NCBI RefSeq assembly: GCF_014645615.1
Contig: NZ_BMMB01000022.1
Coordinates: forward strand, 1-32,902
Length of the DNA: 32,902 nucleotides
Direction of reading: 5' to 3'
Origin: Paenibacillus hunanensis
GTDB taxonomy: Bacteria; Bacillota; Bacilli; Paenibacillales; Paenibacillaceae
Below, one piece after another: positions 14,117-22,660 of this stretch (position 1 is its first letter; each line of letters begins with the position of its first letter). The position numbers were made by a program, and so were the translations under genes. Below the pieces are notes generated by a model. The model was not told the origin of the DNA. It was given only the letters and a program-made list of their open reading frames with translations, and made no database searches.

Positions 14117-16879
14117 ATGTCAGCAGGGCGGGAAGATTCACATTTACCGGATGTGCTTCGATTGGACGGAACGTGGCGTTTGCAGCATTTTCATCCGGGG
14201 GAGGTTAGTCCACTTGAGACAGCCGCAGCTGGATTGGATGATCGATACTGGATTACAGCTGAGGTGCCAGGGGATGTGCATGATGCGCTGATTACACATC
14301 GTTTAATTCCTGAACCGTATTATGGACATCAGGATCAGCAGTGTCGCTGGGTCGAGCAGGAGGAATGGTGGTATCGCACGACATTTGATTATGAGCTGAA
14401 TGATGATCCGTATGAGCGTCATGAGCTTGTGCTGCATGGACTGGATACGTTTGCGACGGTATATATAAATGGACATGAAATTGCGCGCACTGCAAATATG
14501 CATCGCCAGTATGTACTCGATGTAACGCGTGTACTGCGTAATGGCTGGAATAGTATTGCGGTTCGATTTGATCCGTTACATAACCATCATAAGGATAAAG
14601 AAAAGTTTGACTGGTCGTCGTATACGAAGGAGCGTCCGTGGCTACGTAAGGCGGCGATGAATTTTGGCTGGGATTGGGGGCCACGACTCATTACCGTCGG
14701 CATCTGGGGAAGTGTAGAGATTCGGCGTCGCCGTGTGGCACGCTTAGCGGATGTGTACACTTATACTGCTGAGGTGAATACAGAACAGGCTATTTTGCAT
14801 GTGAATGTGGCGTGTCAGCGTGTAGCACCGCTTCGCTATACGGACTTTAATACACATCGTGCTGCATCGCGTGATTCATCAACAGCATCTTCGCCTGCCA
14901 ATATGCCGGGTGCAGTGTCGGGAGAGATGCCGGCTCTATCGGCAAGTCGTTCGCAAGCTGAATATAAAGCTAAGCATCAGCATGAACCTTTACAGGTCAC
15001 TGCTGTGCTATATAATCGTCAAGGGCAAGAGGTGGCAAGTCAACGTACCACGATGGCATCGTCCCATCCTATGCAGGGCATGGGTGGAATCGTGGCAGAA
15101 CAGGTACATCTCGAATTATCGGTGAGTCAACCTCAGCTATGGTGGACGCATGATCTGGGTGAGCCGTATTTATATCGCCTGGTTGTAACACTGTATGCTG
15201 GAGAAGACATCGTAGATTGTTCGGAGCAACAGGTCGGTCTACGAACGATTGAGCTACAGCAATATGATGAACAGGGGCAAGCAAGCTTTGTATTTGTACT
15301 GAATGGGGTTCAAGTCTATGCTCGTGGGGCGAACTGGATTCCTGCGGATAGTCGCATTGGCGCGATTCCGAATGAGCGCTATCGGGAATTGATTGAATTA
15401 TCCGTAGCGGCACATATGAATATGCTGCGTGTGTGGGCAGGTGGCATTTATGAGAAAGATATCTTTTACGAGCTATGCGATGAGCTGGGCATTCTAGTAT
15501 GGCAGGATTTTGCGTTTGCGAATGCGTTATTTCCTGATTTTAATCATGATTATATGAACAATGTGCGGAGTGAAGTGGAGGATCAGGTGCGTCGGCTGCG
15601 TCATCATGCCTCACTTGCGCTCTGGTGCGGGAACAATGAGATTGATTGGCTGTATGATATGAAAACGGCATCGGGGGATATTCGTAGCCCATTTTATGGT
15701 GAAGCGATCTATCATGAGCTGATTCCAGATGCACTGGTGCAGCTTGATCCGCAGCGTTCATACTGGCCTTCCTCACCGTATGGGGGCAATGATGCGAACG
15801 ATCCAGATGCTGGCGATCGACATAACTGGCAGGTGTGGCATGGCTCGGTATATCCGCGTAGCTATGGAGATGTGCCGCTACTGGATTATAGTATAGAGGG
15901 GGTTAGCTTTCATCATTATAAAGCTGATCTTGCGTTATTCAGCAGTGAATTTGGTATCCATGCGGCGGCGAATTATTATACGTTATCCAAATACATTCCT
16001 GAGGCGTCCTTTTACTGGGGTAGCCCGGAAATGGCGTATCGTAATAAAGATACGAATCATCGCAAAGGCATTTTGCTCATGGAAGGCTATACGGGGATTC
16101 CGCAGGATGTGGAGCAATATATCAATTATTCGATGCTGACACAGGCAGAAGGGTTGAAATACGGCATTGAGCATTATCGTCGTCATAAGCATCGCAATGG
16201 AGGGAGTCTGATCTGGCAGCTCAACGATAGCTGGCCCGGTACGAGCTGGTCGATCATTGATTATGCGCTGTTGCCCAAAGCGGCGTATTACTATGCGCGT
16301 AGCTTTTATCATCCATTGCTATTATGCGCAGATCATGATCCAGGTCAGCCATTTCAGGTATGGATCGTGAGTGATCGTTTGGAAGAAATTCGCACAGAAG
16401 TTACCGTAGAGGTGATCAATTGGATGGGAACGGTAATTAGCAGTCAGCAGGCGCAAGCAACGATTGGTGCCAATGAAGCAGGAGCAGTTGCAACATGGAG
16501 TGAAGCGGAGCTGTTGCAAGGTAAAGCGGAGCCGAATGAGGTTGTGATTGTACTCAGCTGTGATCATCCAGAGATTAAGCGCAATCTGTATTACTTGCGT
16601 TCGCCACGAGAGCTTGCCTTGCCACAAGCCACATGGACAAGCGTTGTGAATGAAGAACAACAGACGGTAACGATCACCAATGGAAATGTACTGGCGCGTA
16701 TGGTACGTATCGATATCGTGCAGGGGCGACTGCGAATGGATGATAACTATTTTGATCTACTGCCCGGTGAACAGCGAACGATCCATATTGATCATGCTGG
16801 CGGTGAGGCTGTACGCTGGGATACGATGCGTATTAGTGCTTTGAATGGTTCGGGTTGTGAGTTGGAGAAGAATAGATAG
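14117..16879 (+). CDS. Beta-mannosidase, glycoside hydrolase family 2
   Basis: A cytoplasmic exo-glycosidase of 920 residues with no signal peptide. It should remove terminal beta-1,4-mannose from manno-oligosaccharides. The sugar-binding domain opens the protein (LDGTWRLQHF, VPGDVHDALITHRLIPEPYYG, the last typical of beta-mannosidases). A central immunoglobulin-like domain and the TIM barrel follow. The acid/base glutamate lies in LWCGNNEIDW (E508) and the nucleophile in SSEFGIHAA (E611). WQLNDSWPGTSWSIIDY is also characteristic. A lower-complexity Ala/Ser insert lies near residues 250-290. The start at 14117 is preceded by GGAGGGA; 31 further in-frame codons upstream have no SD. No mannan transporter or regulator is adjacent, so it is an isolated gene here. 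Confidence 0.92.
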   Translation: MSAGREDSHLPDVLRLDGTWRLQHFHPGEVSPLETAAAGLDDRYWITAEVPGDVHDALITHRLIPEPYYGHQDQQCRWVEQEEWWYRTTFDYELNDDPYERHELVLHGLDTFATVYINGHEIARTANMHRQYVLDVTRVLRNGWNSIAVRFDPLHNHHKDKEKFDWSSYTKERPWLRKAAMNFGWDWGPRLITVGIWGSVEIRRRRVARLADVYTYTAEVNTEQAILHVNVACQRVAPLRYTDFNTHRAASRDSSTASSPANMPGAVSGEMPALSASRSQAEYKAKHQHEPLQVTAVLYNRQGQEVASQRTTMASSHPMQGMGGIVAEQVHLELSVSQPQLWWTHDLGEPYLYRLVVTLYAGEDIVDCSEQQVGLRTIELQQYDEQGQASFVFVLNGVQVYARGANWIPADSRIGAIPNERYRELIELSVAAHMNMLRVWAGGIYEKDIFYELCDELGILVWQDFAFANALFPDFNHDYMNNVRSEVEDQVRRLRHHASLALWCGNNEIDWLYDMKTASGDIRSPFYGEAIYHELIPDALVQLDPQRSYWPSSPYGGNDANDPDAGDRHNWQVWHGSVYPRSYGDVPLLDYSIEGVSFHHYKADLALFSSEFGIHAAANYYTLSKYIPEASFYWGSPEMAYRNKDTNHRKGILLMEGYTGIPQDVEQYINYSMLTQAEGLKYGIEHYRRHKHRNGGSLIWQLNDSWPGTSWSIIDYALLPKAAYYYARSFYHPLLLCADHDPGQPFQVWIVSDRLEEIRTEVTVEVINWMGTVISSQQAQATIGANEAGAVATWSEAELLQGKAEPNEVVIVLSCDHPEIKRNLYYLRSPRELALPQATWTSVVNEEQQTVTITNGNVLARMVRIDIVQGRLRMDDNYFDLLPGEQRTIHIDHAGGEAVRWDTMRISALNGSGCELEKNR

Positions 16880-16994
16880 GGTGTATGGATTTAGGTTTTG
16901 CTGTATGTGGTATGAAGGGAATTATTTTATTCAGATATTCCTATAAACTGTACTGCACGAGTAGACATGAAATTTATCGAAGGGTTATTTCCAA

Positions 16995-17429
16995 ATGACA
17001 ACTATTATTAAAGTACAACCAGGCATTTCGATAGCAGATATCTATATCGGGATGCTCAGGAATGATGCAGAGCGGTGCTTATCCAATACTGCATATTCTT
17101 TTCAAATCGAGTATGAACAAGATAAGGTAAGCTTTATAGAAATAAATGCAGAGGCAGATATAAGCTGCATATACAACGGTATCGATTTGTTTAAAGTAAA
17201 AGCAACTCAACTTATCGATTTATTGGACGCCATCTCACCCTATGATCGAGCAGAATCGGATGGCTGTAGCTATCGATTTCCTCAATTGGGCCTGGTATTA
17301 TGGCGAGACATCAATTTTACAGAAGAGGATATGAAACAATCGTGGTTTCAAGAGATGTCATTGGAAAATCAAGAAGATACGATGAGATCGCTATACTTTT
17401 CAACAGTTGGTGTCTTTTTACCTGAATGA
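16995..17429 (+). CDS. Hypothetical protein, 144 aa
   Basis: I cannot assign a family. A 144-residue acidic, soluble protein without signal or membrane segment. It begins IIKVQPGISIADIYIGMLRNDA and contains SYRFPQLGLVLWRDINF. It ends NQEDTMRSLYFSTVGVFLPE. The size, acidity and alternation of strands resemble small immunity-type proteins of polymorphic toxin systems, but no toxin gene is next to it and the resemblance is only general. The SD (GAAGGG, about 11 nt from ATG) is weak. A hairpin at 17525-17573 follows. Confidence 0.6.
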   Translation: MTTIIKVQPGISIADIYIGMLRNDAERCLSNTAYSFQIEYEQDKVSFIEINAEADISCIYNGIDLFKVKATQLIDLLDAISPYDRAESDGCSYRFPQLGLVLWRDINFTEEDMKQSWFQEMSLENQEDTMRSLYFSTVGVFLPE

Positions 17430-17524
17430 TTAAGGTTGAATCGTGAATAATGATATACCCTCTAGCTAAAAGAGACGGGTACTCGAATATTTAATGATGT
17501 GTGAATTGAATATTTCCTATCTTA

Positions 17525-17573
17525 ATCAGCTGGAATCTTGAGTGATCGTGCTCTCAAAAAGGTTCCAGCTGAT
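17525..17573 (+). terminator. Hairpin, probable terminator of the 144-aa gene
   Basis: ATCAGCTGGAA pairs perfectly with TTCCAGCTGAT. Inside the loop TTGAG can pair with CTCAA. Only a weak T-rich stretch follows, so the assignment is tentative. Confidence 0.5.
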
Positions 17574-17843
17574 ATAATCGATCTTTTGTAAGAATTCTCG
17601 GCAAATCAGTCCGTTTTTTATTTGAAAATGGATATAACTTCGTTAAGAGAACGATATTTTTACATTCAAAGTGCATATTGTGATCGACCACAGTTAAATA
17701 CTAAAAAATGTAACTATCAATGATAAAAAAACACTACATGAAAAATTCAAAATAGAAAATCCTTAGCTCTTCACCTACATACGTGCAATCAAGCAAAAGT
17801 AGTTCATCAATCTACCTGCATATCGTCACAACGCAAAATCGTT

Positions 17844-17942
17844 AAAACCACCAAAACCACCAAAACCACCAAAACCACCAAAACCACCAAAACCACCAAA
17901 ACCACCAAAACCACCAAAACCACCAAAACCACCAAAACCACC
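17844..17942. repeat. Nonanucleotide tandem array, AAAACCACC x11
   Basis: Eleven perfect copies of AAAACCACC. On the minus strand the unit reads GGTGGTTTT, so the array is a run of closely spaced GG pairs able in principle to form two-layer G-quadruplexes. It lies 131 bp upstream of the moeA start. Confidence 0.98.
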
Positions 17943-18001
17943 ACTCCCCTTACAACACCAACGCCATAACCCTATACACCCAGCAAAATTCCCTTACCCA
18001 C

Positions 18002-18030
18002 CTGCAAAGCTCATTCCAATCATGTACAAT
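18002..18030 (+). promoter_or_regulatory. Possible promoter of moeA-mobB
   Basis: CTGCAA (18002-18007), a 17-bp spacer and TACAAT (18025-18030), 44 bp before the ATG. The -35 box is poor. Confidence 0.35.
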
Positions 18031-18073
18031 GACAAAAGAACAATTGATTTACACCGGAAGGGAGTACAGGCAA

Positions 18074-19378
18074 ATGACATCACAATCAGGTTCAGATTCC
18101 TCAGCTGCATCAAATCAAGCGCAGCAGGATCATGGGAAATTCAATCGCAGACCGATTACACCAGCAACGGCACAGCAGAAAATTGCTGCTTATGTGCAGC
18201 CTGCTGCTATAGAGGAAGTGAAGCTGCATGAAGCAGGGGGGCGCTTTCTGGCGCAGTCGGTTACAGCACCGCATCCATATCCGCATTTTCGGCGGTCAGG
18301 TATGGATGGATATGCGCTGCAAGCGGCTGATCTGGAGCAGGCTTCTAGTGATCATATCGTCTGGTTAGAGGTTATCGATAATATTCCCTGCGGCTATACG
18401 CCATCCCACGAGATTACATCAGGTTATGCCGCTCGTATTATGACGGGGGCGATGGTGCCGGATGGAGCGGATGTGGTCGTGATGCTCGAAATGACCGAGC
18501 TGCGCACTGAAAATGACCGTACATGGGTCGGTATTAAGCGTCAGGTGGAGCAGGGACGGAACATTACACCGATTGGACTGGAAGTGCAGCAGGGTGATCT
18601 ACTGCTAGAGCAAGGCGCTCAGATTGGAGCGGGGGAGATCAGTGTACTTGCTACATTTGGTGTACATACGGTGCAGGTGTATCGCAAGCCGCGAGTAGCG
18701 ATATTTTCAACAGGTACCGAGCTGCTGGGTGTAGAAGAACCGATTGCACCGGGTAAAATTCGTAATAGCAATTCACTGATGCTAGCGCAACAGATTGCAG
18801 CCGCAGGCGGAGAACCGATATTGCTAGGCGCAATTGAAGATAAGCTGGAGCTGGCACGCTCGATGATGATGAATGCGCTGGAGCAATATGATCTTGTTGT
18901 ATCCAGTGGCGGTGTATCCGTCGGCGACTACGATATTATGGGTGATCTGGTACGTAGCGGTGAGGTAGACATGCTATTTAACAAAATCTCCATGCGTCCT
19001 GGCAGTGTGACGACCGGAGCGGTGAAGGATGGAAAGCTATTATTCGCTCTGTCAGGCAATCCAGGTGCTTGCTTTGTTGGCTGTGAATTACTGGTACGCC
19101 CAACGATTCGTCAGATGATGCAATCGAAGCATGATTATTTACTACAGTGGCAAGCAGAGCTTGGACGCGAATATGTGAAAATTAATAGCTTTACTCGCTA
19201 TGTGCGTGGACGTATCGAGGTGGAACATGGTCGTCTGGTCGCTTACCCTGCCTTGCTGGATGAATCTAATGTGATGGTTACGATCAAAGATAGCGATTGC
19301 TTGATTATCATTCCGCCGACAAGTGAGCCACTTCCAGCAGGCACGACTATACAGGTGCTAAGGCTGATGGATCGATGA
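18074..19378 (+). CDS. moeA: Molybdopterin molybdenumtransferase MoeA
   Basis: A 434-residue cytosolic enzyme that inserts molybdate into adenylylated molybdopterin, the last step of molybdenum cofactor synthesis. Family landmarks are FRRSGMDGYAL near residue 75, ARIMTGAMVPDGADVVVMLE, IFSTGTELL, the MPT-binding VVSSGGVSVGDYD, and FALSGNPGACF. The C-terminal beta-barrel ends the protein. The first 20 residues are an unconserved Gln/Ser-rich extension. The start at 18074 follows GGAAGGGAG at 9 nt; a TTG/ATG 15 codons earlier lacks an SD. It overlaps mobB by four bases (ATGA), so the two are translationally coupled. No molybdenum enzyme or molybdate transporter is in this window. Confidence 0.93.
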   Translation: MTSQSGSDSSAASNQAQQDHGKFNRRPITPATAQQKIAAYVQPAAIEEVKLHEAGGRFLAQSVTAPHPYPHFRRSGMDGYALQAADLEQASSDHIVWLEVIDNIPCGYTPSHEITSGYAARIMTGAMVPDGADVVVMLEMTELRTENDRTWVGIKRQVEQGRNITPIGLEVQQGDLLLEQGAQIGAGEISVLATFGVHTVQVYRKPRVAIFSTGTELLGVEEPIAPGKIRNSNSLMLAQQIAAAGGEPILLGAIEDKLELARSMMMNALEQYDLVVSSGGVSVGDYDIMGDLVRSGEVDMLFNKISMRPGSVTTGAVKDGKLLFALSGNPGACFVGCELLVRPTIRQMMQSKHDYLLQWQAELGREYVKINSFTRYVRGRIEVEHGRLVAYPALLDESNVMVTIKDSDCLIIIPPTSEPLPAGTTIQVLRLMDR

Positions 19379-19965
19379 ATGATATGCCAGTATACCCATC
19401 TGCATTGCAGCATCGCCAGCCTCCTATCGTACAGATTGTCGGTTACAAAAATTCTGGCAAAACGACGCTGGTCACGTCCTTGCTGCGTTTATTTGTACAG
19501 CAAGGTTTGCGTGTAGCCGTAATCAAGCACGACGCTCACGCATTTCAAATGGATCATCCGGGTACAGATACCTATGCGCATACAGAGGCAGGAGCGGTGG
19601 CAATTGCGATTACGTCGCCGCTGCGTACAGCTATTATTCGCGAGCAGCCCGCTTCATTAGAACAGCTGATCGATGAGTTGCTACAGGGCAGTCGAGAAGG
19701 ATATGATCTAATTCTTATCGAAGGCTTTAAGCGTGAGCAGTATCCGAAGGTAGCGCTGGTGGTAGATGAACAAGGACTGGAGCTGCTAAGTGAGCTGACA
19801 GGTATCCACTGGATCTATAGTCGACTGGCTCCAGAGCAGGTTGCCGAGTATGTGAAGCGCGAGGATGATATCCAATTGAAAGATATACCTATTATTTTAG
19901 ATAGTAAAGATGGTATTATGGATATGTTCATTGCACTATATGCTTACATACAATCCAGCACGTAA
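19375..19965 (+). CDS. mobB: MobB, molybdopterin-guanine dinucleotide biosynthesis adapter
   Basis: A 196-residue P-loop GTPase that assists MobA in attaching GMP to the molybdenum cofactor. Walker A is GYKNSGKTTLV, near residue 23. The following VIKHDAHAFQMDHPGTDTYAH is the conserved metal- and nucleotide-binding segment. LILIEGFKREQYPKVALV near residue 120 is the family hallmark. The ATG overlaps the moeA stop by four bases. The product fits the bis-MGD form of the cofactor, so the organism probably has a DMSO-reductase-type molybdoenzyme elsewhere. Confidence 0.92.
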   Translation: MNDMPVYPSALQHRQPPIVQIVGYKNSGKTTLVTSLLRLFVQQGLRVAVIKHDAHAFQMDHPGTDTYAHTEAGAVAIAITSPLRTAIIREQPASLEQLIDELLQGSREGYDLILIEGFKREQYPKVALVVDEQGLELLSELTGIHWIYSRLAPEQVAEYVKREDDIQLKDIPIILDSKDGIMDMFIALYAYIQSST

Positions 19966-20039
19966 CAAACGAGCTGCACATCATAGCGGCTCACAAGTAG
20001 CAATGTCCAGTCCATTTATAGAAAAGGGAGAGAGAACAA

Positions 20040-20582
20040 ATGAAAGTAACCTTGATCGCCGGAAGTACACGCCCTGATGCATCGACAACAAAGCTGTGCC
20101 ACTATATCGCACGATTGCTGAACGAAAAAGGACATGAAACGGAAGTATTCAATTTGCAGGAGCATGTGTTACCACTCTACGGTCCAGGCGAAGCTTATGG
20201 TCATGAGGAGGTACAGAAGCTATCCGCTGCGGCGAAGAGCGCAGATGCACTTGTTCTGGCAACACCAGAATACCATGGCTCGCTATCTGGTGTACTGAAA
20301 AATGCACTCGATTTCCTGAACAGTGACTTTTTCAATAACAAGGCAGTGCTGTCTGCAAACTCTGCCGGTGGTGTAGTAGGTACAGCCTCTCTGCTGCATC
20401 TGCAAACGATCGTACGCAACCTGCACGGCATCAATTGCCCGGAATGGATCTCGATCGGCGGCGCACAGCGTGAATTTGATGCAGAGGGTGCACCTGTAGA
20501 CGAAGGTGCAGAGCTGCGTATCCGCACAGCGGTTGCTTCATTCGCCGATCTGGCTGAGAAGCTGAATAAAGTATTTGAATAA
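20040..20582 (+). CDS. NADPH-dependent FMN reductase family protein
   Basis: A 180-residue flavodoxin-like reductase using NAD(P)H and FMN. Members act as quinone, azo or chromate reductases. The phosphate-binding loop is GSTRPDASTTK (residues 8-18), and the second FMN-contacting motif is TPEYHGSLSGVLKNALDF. ANSAGGVVGTASLLHLQ follows. Length and motifs match the YhdA/Azr-like group. The ATG follows AAAGGGAGAG. It lies 75 bp after mobB and is closed by a strong terminator at 20638. The electron acceptor in the cell cannot be inferred. Confidence 0.88.
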   Translation: MKVTLIAGSTRPDASTTKLCHYIARLLNEKGHETEVFNLQEHVLPLYGPGEAYGHEEVQKLSAAAKSADALVLATPEYHGSLSGVLKNALDFLNSDFFNNKAVLSANSAGGVVGTASLLHLQTIVRNLHGINCPEWISIGGAQREFDAEGAPVDEGAELRIRTAVASFADLAEKLNKVFE

Positions 20583-20637
20583 ATGACAGGATGCTTGAAC
20601 CACAAGTGAATGAGTACGATTTAGTAAGATAAAGATG

Positions 20638-20672
20638 AAAACCGCCCCTTCTAGCTGGAGAGGGCGGTTTTT
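20638..20672 (+). terminator. Terminator after the FMN reductase gene
   Basis: AAAACCGCCC pairs perfectly with GGGCGGTTTT around a short loop and ends in T. On the minus strand it could also stop transcripts from the convergent recombinase gene. Confidence 0.9.
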
Positions 20673-20726
20673 GTTGGTTTTATAACGCGATATCGTCTCA
20701 TAAGGCTATATGGTCTTATATCATCT

Positions 20727-20738
20727 TATAGCGCTATA
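20727..20738. repeat. Short palindrome TATAGCGCTATA
   Basis: A perfect 12-bp palindrome in an AT-rich spacer (20673-20804) between the convergent FMN reductase and recombinase genes. Nearby, GCGATAAA and TTTATCGC form a further 8-bp inverted repeat. Confidence 0.6.
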
Positions 20739-20804
20739 TAGCGATAAAAAGAATCCATGTTCTAGCTTCTGCTTTATCGCATCTTATGTTCATTTTTTAT
20801 ACAG

Positions 20805-21884
20805 CTAATCATTACGCCGCTCGATCGCCTCGGACATCGTTTTATCGGTCAGATGCGCATAGATTTCGGTTGTTTCCGTAGAAGCATGTCCAAGCTGCTC
20901 CTTCGTTTTATAAATATCATTTTGTAAATAATAGTCGGTTGCAAACGAATGTCGCAGCTTATGCACGGTCAGGTATGGCTTGCCGAACGACTTCGCGTAT
21001 TTGATAATCATCGCTTGGATGGCGCGCTTGGTCATGCGTTTGCCGGATGATTGTCCGTTGGGCTTAGCAACGAATAATGCCGACTCATTACGTGGTGTAC
21101 GATAGCGTGTATCACGAAGCTGCAAATAGACAACGAGCTCATCGCGTGCCTGCTCGCGGAAGTAGACCGGCGTTTTGAACGTTTCATCGTTATTCCCTTT
21201 GCGGGACACGTAGAGCATTTTCTGATTCAAGTCCAGATCGTTCAAGTTCAGATTGACTACTTCGGATACACGTAGTCCTGAATTGAGGATCAGGCTGGCA
21301 ATGCATGCATCGCGCTCACGGTTCAGCTCATACGAGTATAGCGCCTGCTTGTTGGTAGCAATGGTCTCGCGATGCCCCTCCAGAATGTAGCCGACAAACT
21401 CCAGCAGCTCCTCATCCTCCAAAATTTTACCCTTGAGCTTGGCAGCCGTATCCTTCGGCTTGTGTAGCCGTTTGACCTCAATCTTCGCCATAATATTACG
21501 CTTGAGCAACGGATAGAAATCCTCATCCTCGGCAATCTGGCTCAGATAATGGAAAAGTGAACGCAGCGAGGATAGCTTACGCGATACGGTGACACGTGTG
21601 TTGGCACCTTCGGCGCGTGTCGTTAAATAGAGCCGATAGGCGGTCACATCCTCCATACGCAGCGTTTCCAGCTCCAGTAGCGCGATATCGCCAAGCTGCT
21701 GTGCAGTCGATAGCCCTTCCGCAATCATCCATCCAAAAAAGGATTCATAATCCCGTATGTATTCCAGCAGTGTGGAGGGCGAGAGATCGGGTAGCTTATA
21801 GTTAATAAATTGCTCCACGTACCAGGGCATGGAGGGGAGCTTGTCATCCAGCTTACGTCGATCCTGTATTTTTTGTATCGTCAT
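20805..21884 (-). CDS. xerS: Tyrosine recombinase, XerS-like
   Basis: A 359-residue site-specific recombinase; streptococcal XerS has about 356. The N-terminal SAM-like core-binding domain includes SMPWYVEQFINYKL and SPSTLLEYIRDYESFFGWM, close to the XerS pattern. All catalytic residues are present: R205 in SGLRVSE, K229, H308 and R311 in HKLRHSFAT, H333 in LGHAS, and Y342 in IYAHL. XerS alone resolves chromosome dimers at difSL in streptococci. In Bacillaceae and relatives XerS-like proteins occur beside CodV/RipX, and their role is less clear. The SD is GAGGTGAG. I found no convincing dif site next to it. Nothing around it suggests a prophage or integrative element. Confidence 0.85.
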   Translation of the reverse strand: MTIQKIQDRRKLDDKLPSMPWYVEQFINYKLPDLSPSTLLEYIRDYESFFGWMIAEGLSTAQQLGDIALLELETLRMEDVTAYRLYLTTRAEGANTRVTVSRKLSSLRSLFHYLSQIAEDEDFYPLLKRNIMAKIEVKRLHKPKDTAAKLKGKILEDEELLEFVGYILEGHRETIATNKQALYSYELNRERDACIASLILNSGLRVSEVVNLNLNDLDLNQKMLYVSRKGNNDETFKTPVYFREQARDELVVYLQLRDTRYRTPRNESALFVAKPNGQSSGKRMTKRAIQAMIIKYAKSFGKPYLTVHKLRHSFATDYYLQNDIYKTKEQLGHASTETTEIYAHLTDKTMSEAIERRND

Positions 21885-21913
21885 ATCGTTAACTCACCTC
21901 ATGCTCCGATTGT

Positions 21914-21934
21914 ATCATAAAATGGGTATATGAT
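21914..21934. promoter_or_regulatory. Inverted repeat in the divergent xerS/GNAT promoter region
   Basis: ATCATA and TATGAT form an exact 6-bp inverted repeat with a 9-bp centre. It overlaps the likely minus-strand -10 region of xerS (TACAAT at 21914-21909) and abuts the plus-strand -35 box at 21935, so one protein could control both genes. Confidence 0.3.
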
Positions 21935-21962
21935 TTGCGTCGCTCTGGGAATAGGGTATATA
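21935..21962 (+). promoter_or_regulatory. Possible promoter of the GNAT gene
   Basis: TTGCGT (21935-21940), a 16-bp spacer and TATATA (21957-21962). Confidence 0.45.
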
Positions 21963-22048
21963 GTGATAGGAAGGCAGAACATCTATTCTGGATACTGCCG
22001 TCTGCTCCATTTACAGGCAATGTAATTTTCGACATCGGAGGGACAGGG

Positions 22049-22537
22049 ATGACGCTGGCGCTAGAGTTGGTTCCGCGAAGCAAGAAGCGGATTATTCGCG
22101 AAATGATGCAATTTTATTTATATGATTTTACATATTATCTGAATATTGAACTAACGGACAAGGGGCGTTTTCCCGACTACCCGGATCTGGATGAATTCTG
22201 GAGTCGGCCGGGACGTAAATTCCCTTATTTGATCTATTCTGGCTTCTATATTGCTGGCTTTGCGCTGGTCGATCGGCTGGATAATGGTGAAGCGGATTAT
22301 TATATGACCGAGTTTTTTATCCTGCATAAATACAGGCGTTCAGGTGTAGGCACATGGGCAGCCTGTGAGCTGTTCCGTCGCTATCCGGGTCGCTGGAAGG
22401 TAACACAGGTGAGTAATAATCTGGCAGCACAGGCATTCTGGCGCCGCATTATCGGGGAATATACAGAAGGACAGTATATGGAAAAAATAGAGCTCGATCA
22501 TGGTGGGCCGAGTCAGTATTTTACTTCCTTTCGCTAA
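22049..22537 (+). CDS. GNAT family N-acetyltransferase
   Basis: A 162-residue acetyl-CoA-dependent acetyltransferase. The central strand YYMTEFFILHKYRRSGVGTWAACELF is the GNAT motif A region, with R-R-S-G-V-G as the acetyl-CoA pyrophosphate loop. NNLAAQAFWRRIIGEY is motif B. The acceptor substrate is unknown. The start at 22049 is chosen because CGGAGGGA lies about 6 nt upstream. The frame stays open 38 codons further up to 21935, but that part covers the promoter region and has no SD. It is divergent from xerS, with 164 bp between starts. Confidence 0.85.
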   Translation: MTLALELVPRSKKRIIREMMQFYLYDFTYYLNIELTDKGRFPDYPDLDEFWSRPGRKFPYLIYSGFYIAGFALVDRLDNGEADYYMTEFFILHKYRRSGVGTWAACELFRRYPGRWKVTQVSNNLAAQAFWRRIIGEYTEGQYMEKIELDHGGPSQYFTSFR

Positions 22538-22660
22538 CCGATCGTATAGATCACGAAGGTAACATGGAGTTGTCTGCTTAACATGTAGGGCTTGCTGTGT
22601 AAATAACATCATGACTGAAACTGCAATCAGGACACAACCTGCAAAGGAGACTTACACATT

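Larger units (their letters stand above)
17430..18073. other. Long intergenic stretch with hairpin and 9-bp array
   Basis: 644 bp holding the hairpin at 17525-17573, AT-rich sequence with no ORF (17580-17840), the nonanucleotide array (17844-17942), a C-rich and almost G-free stretch (17943-18005) and a weak moeA promoter (18002-18030). Confidence 0.65.

Noticed and set aside
17844..17942. CRISPR array
   Set aside because: The units are contiguous 9-mers without spacers. The same reasoning excludes CRISPR for the 7-bp and 8-bp arrays.
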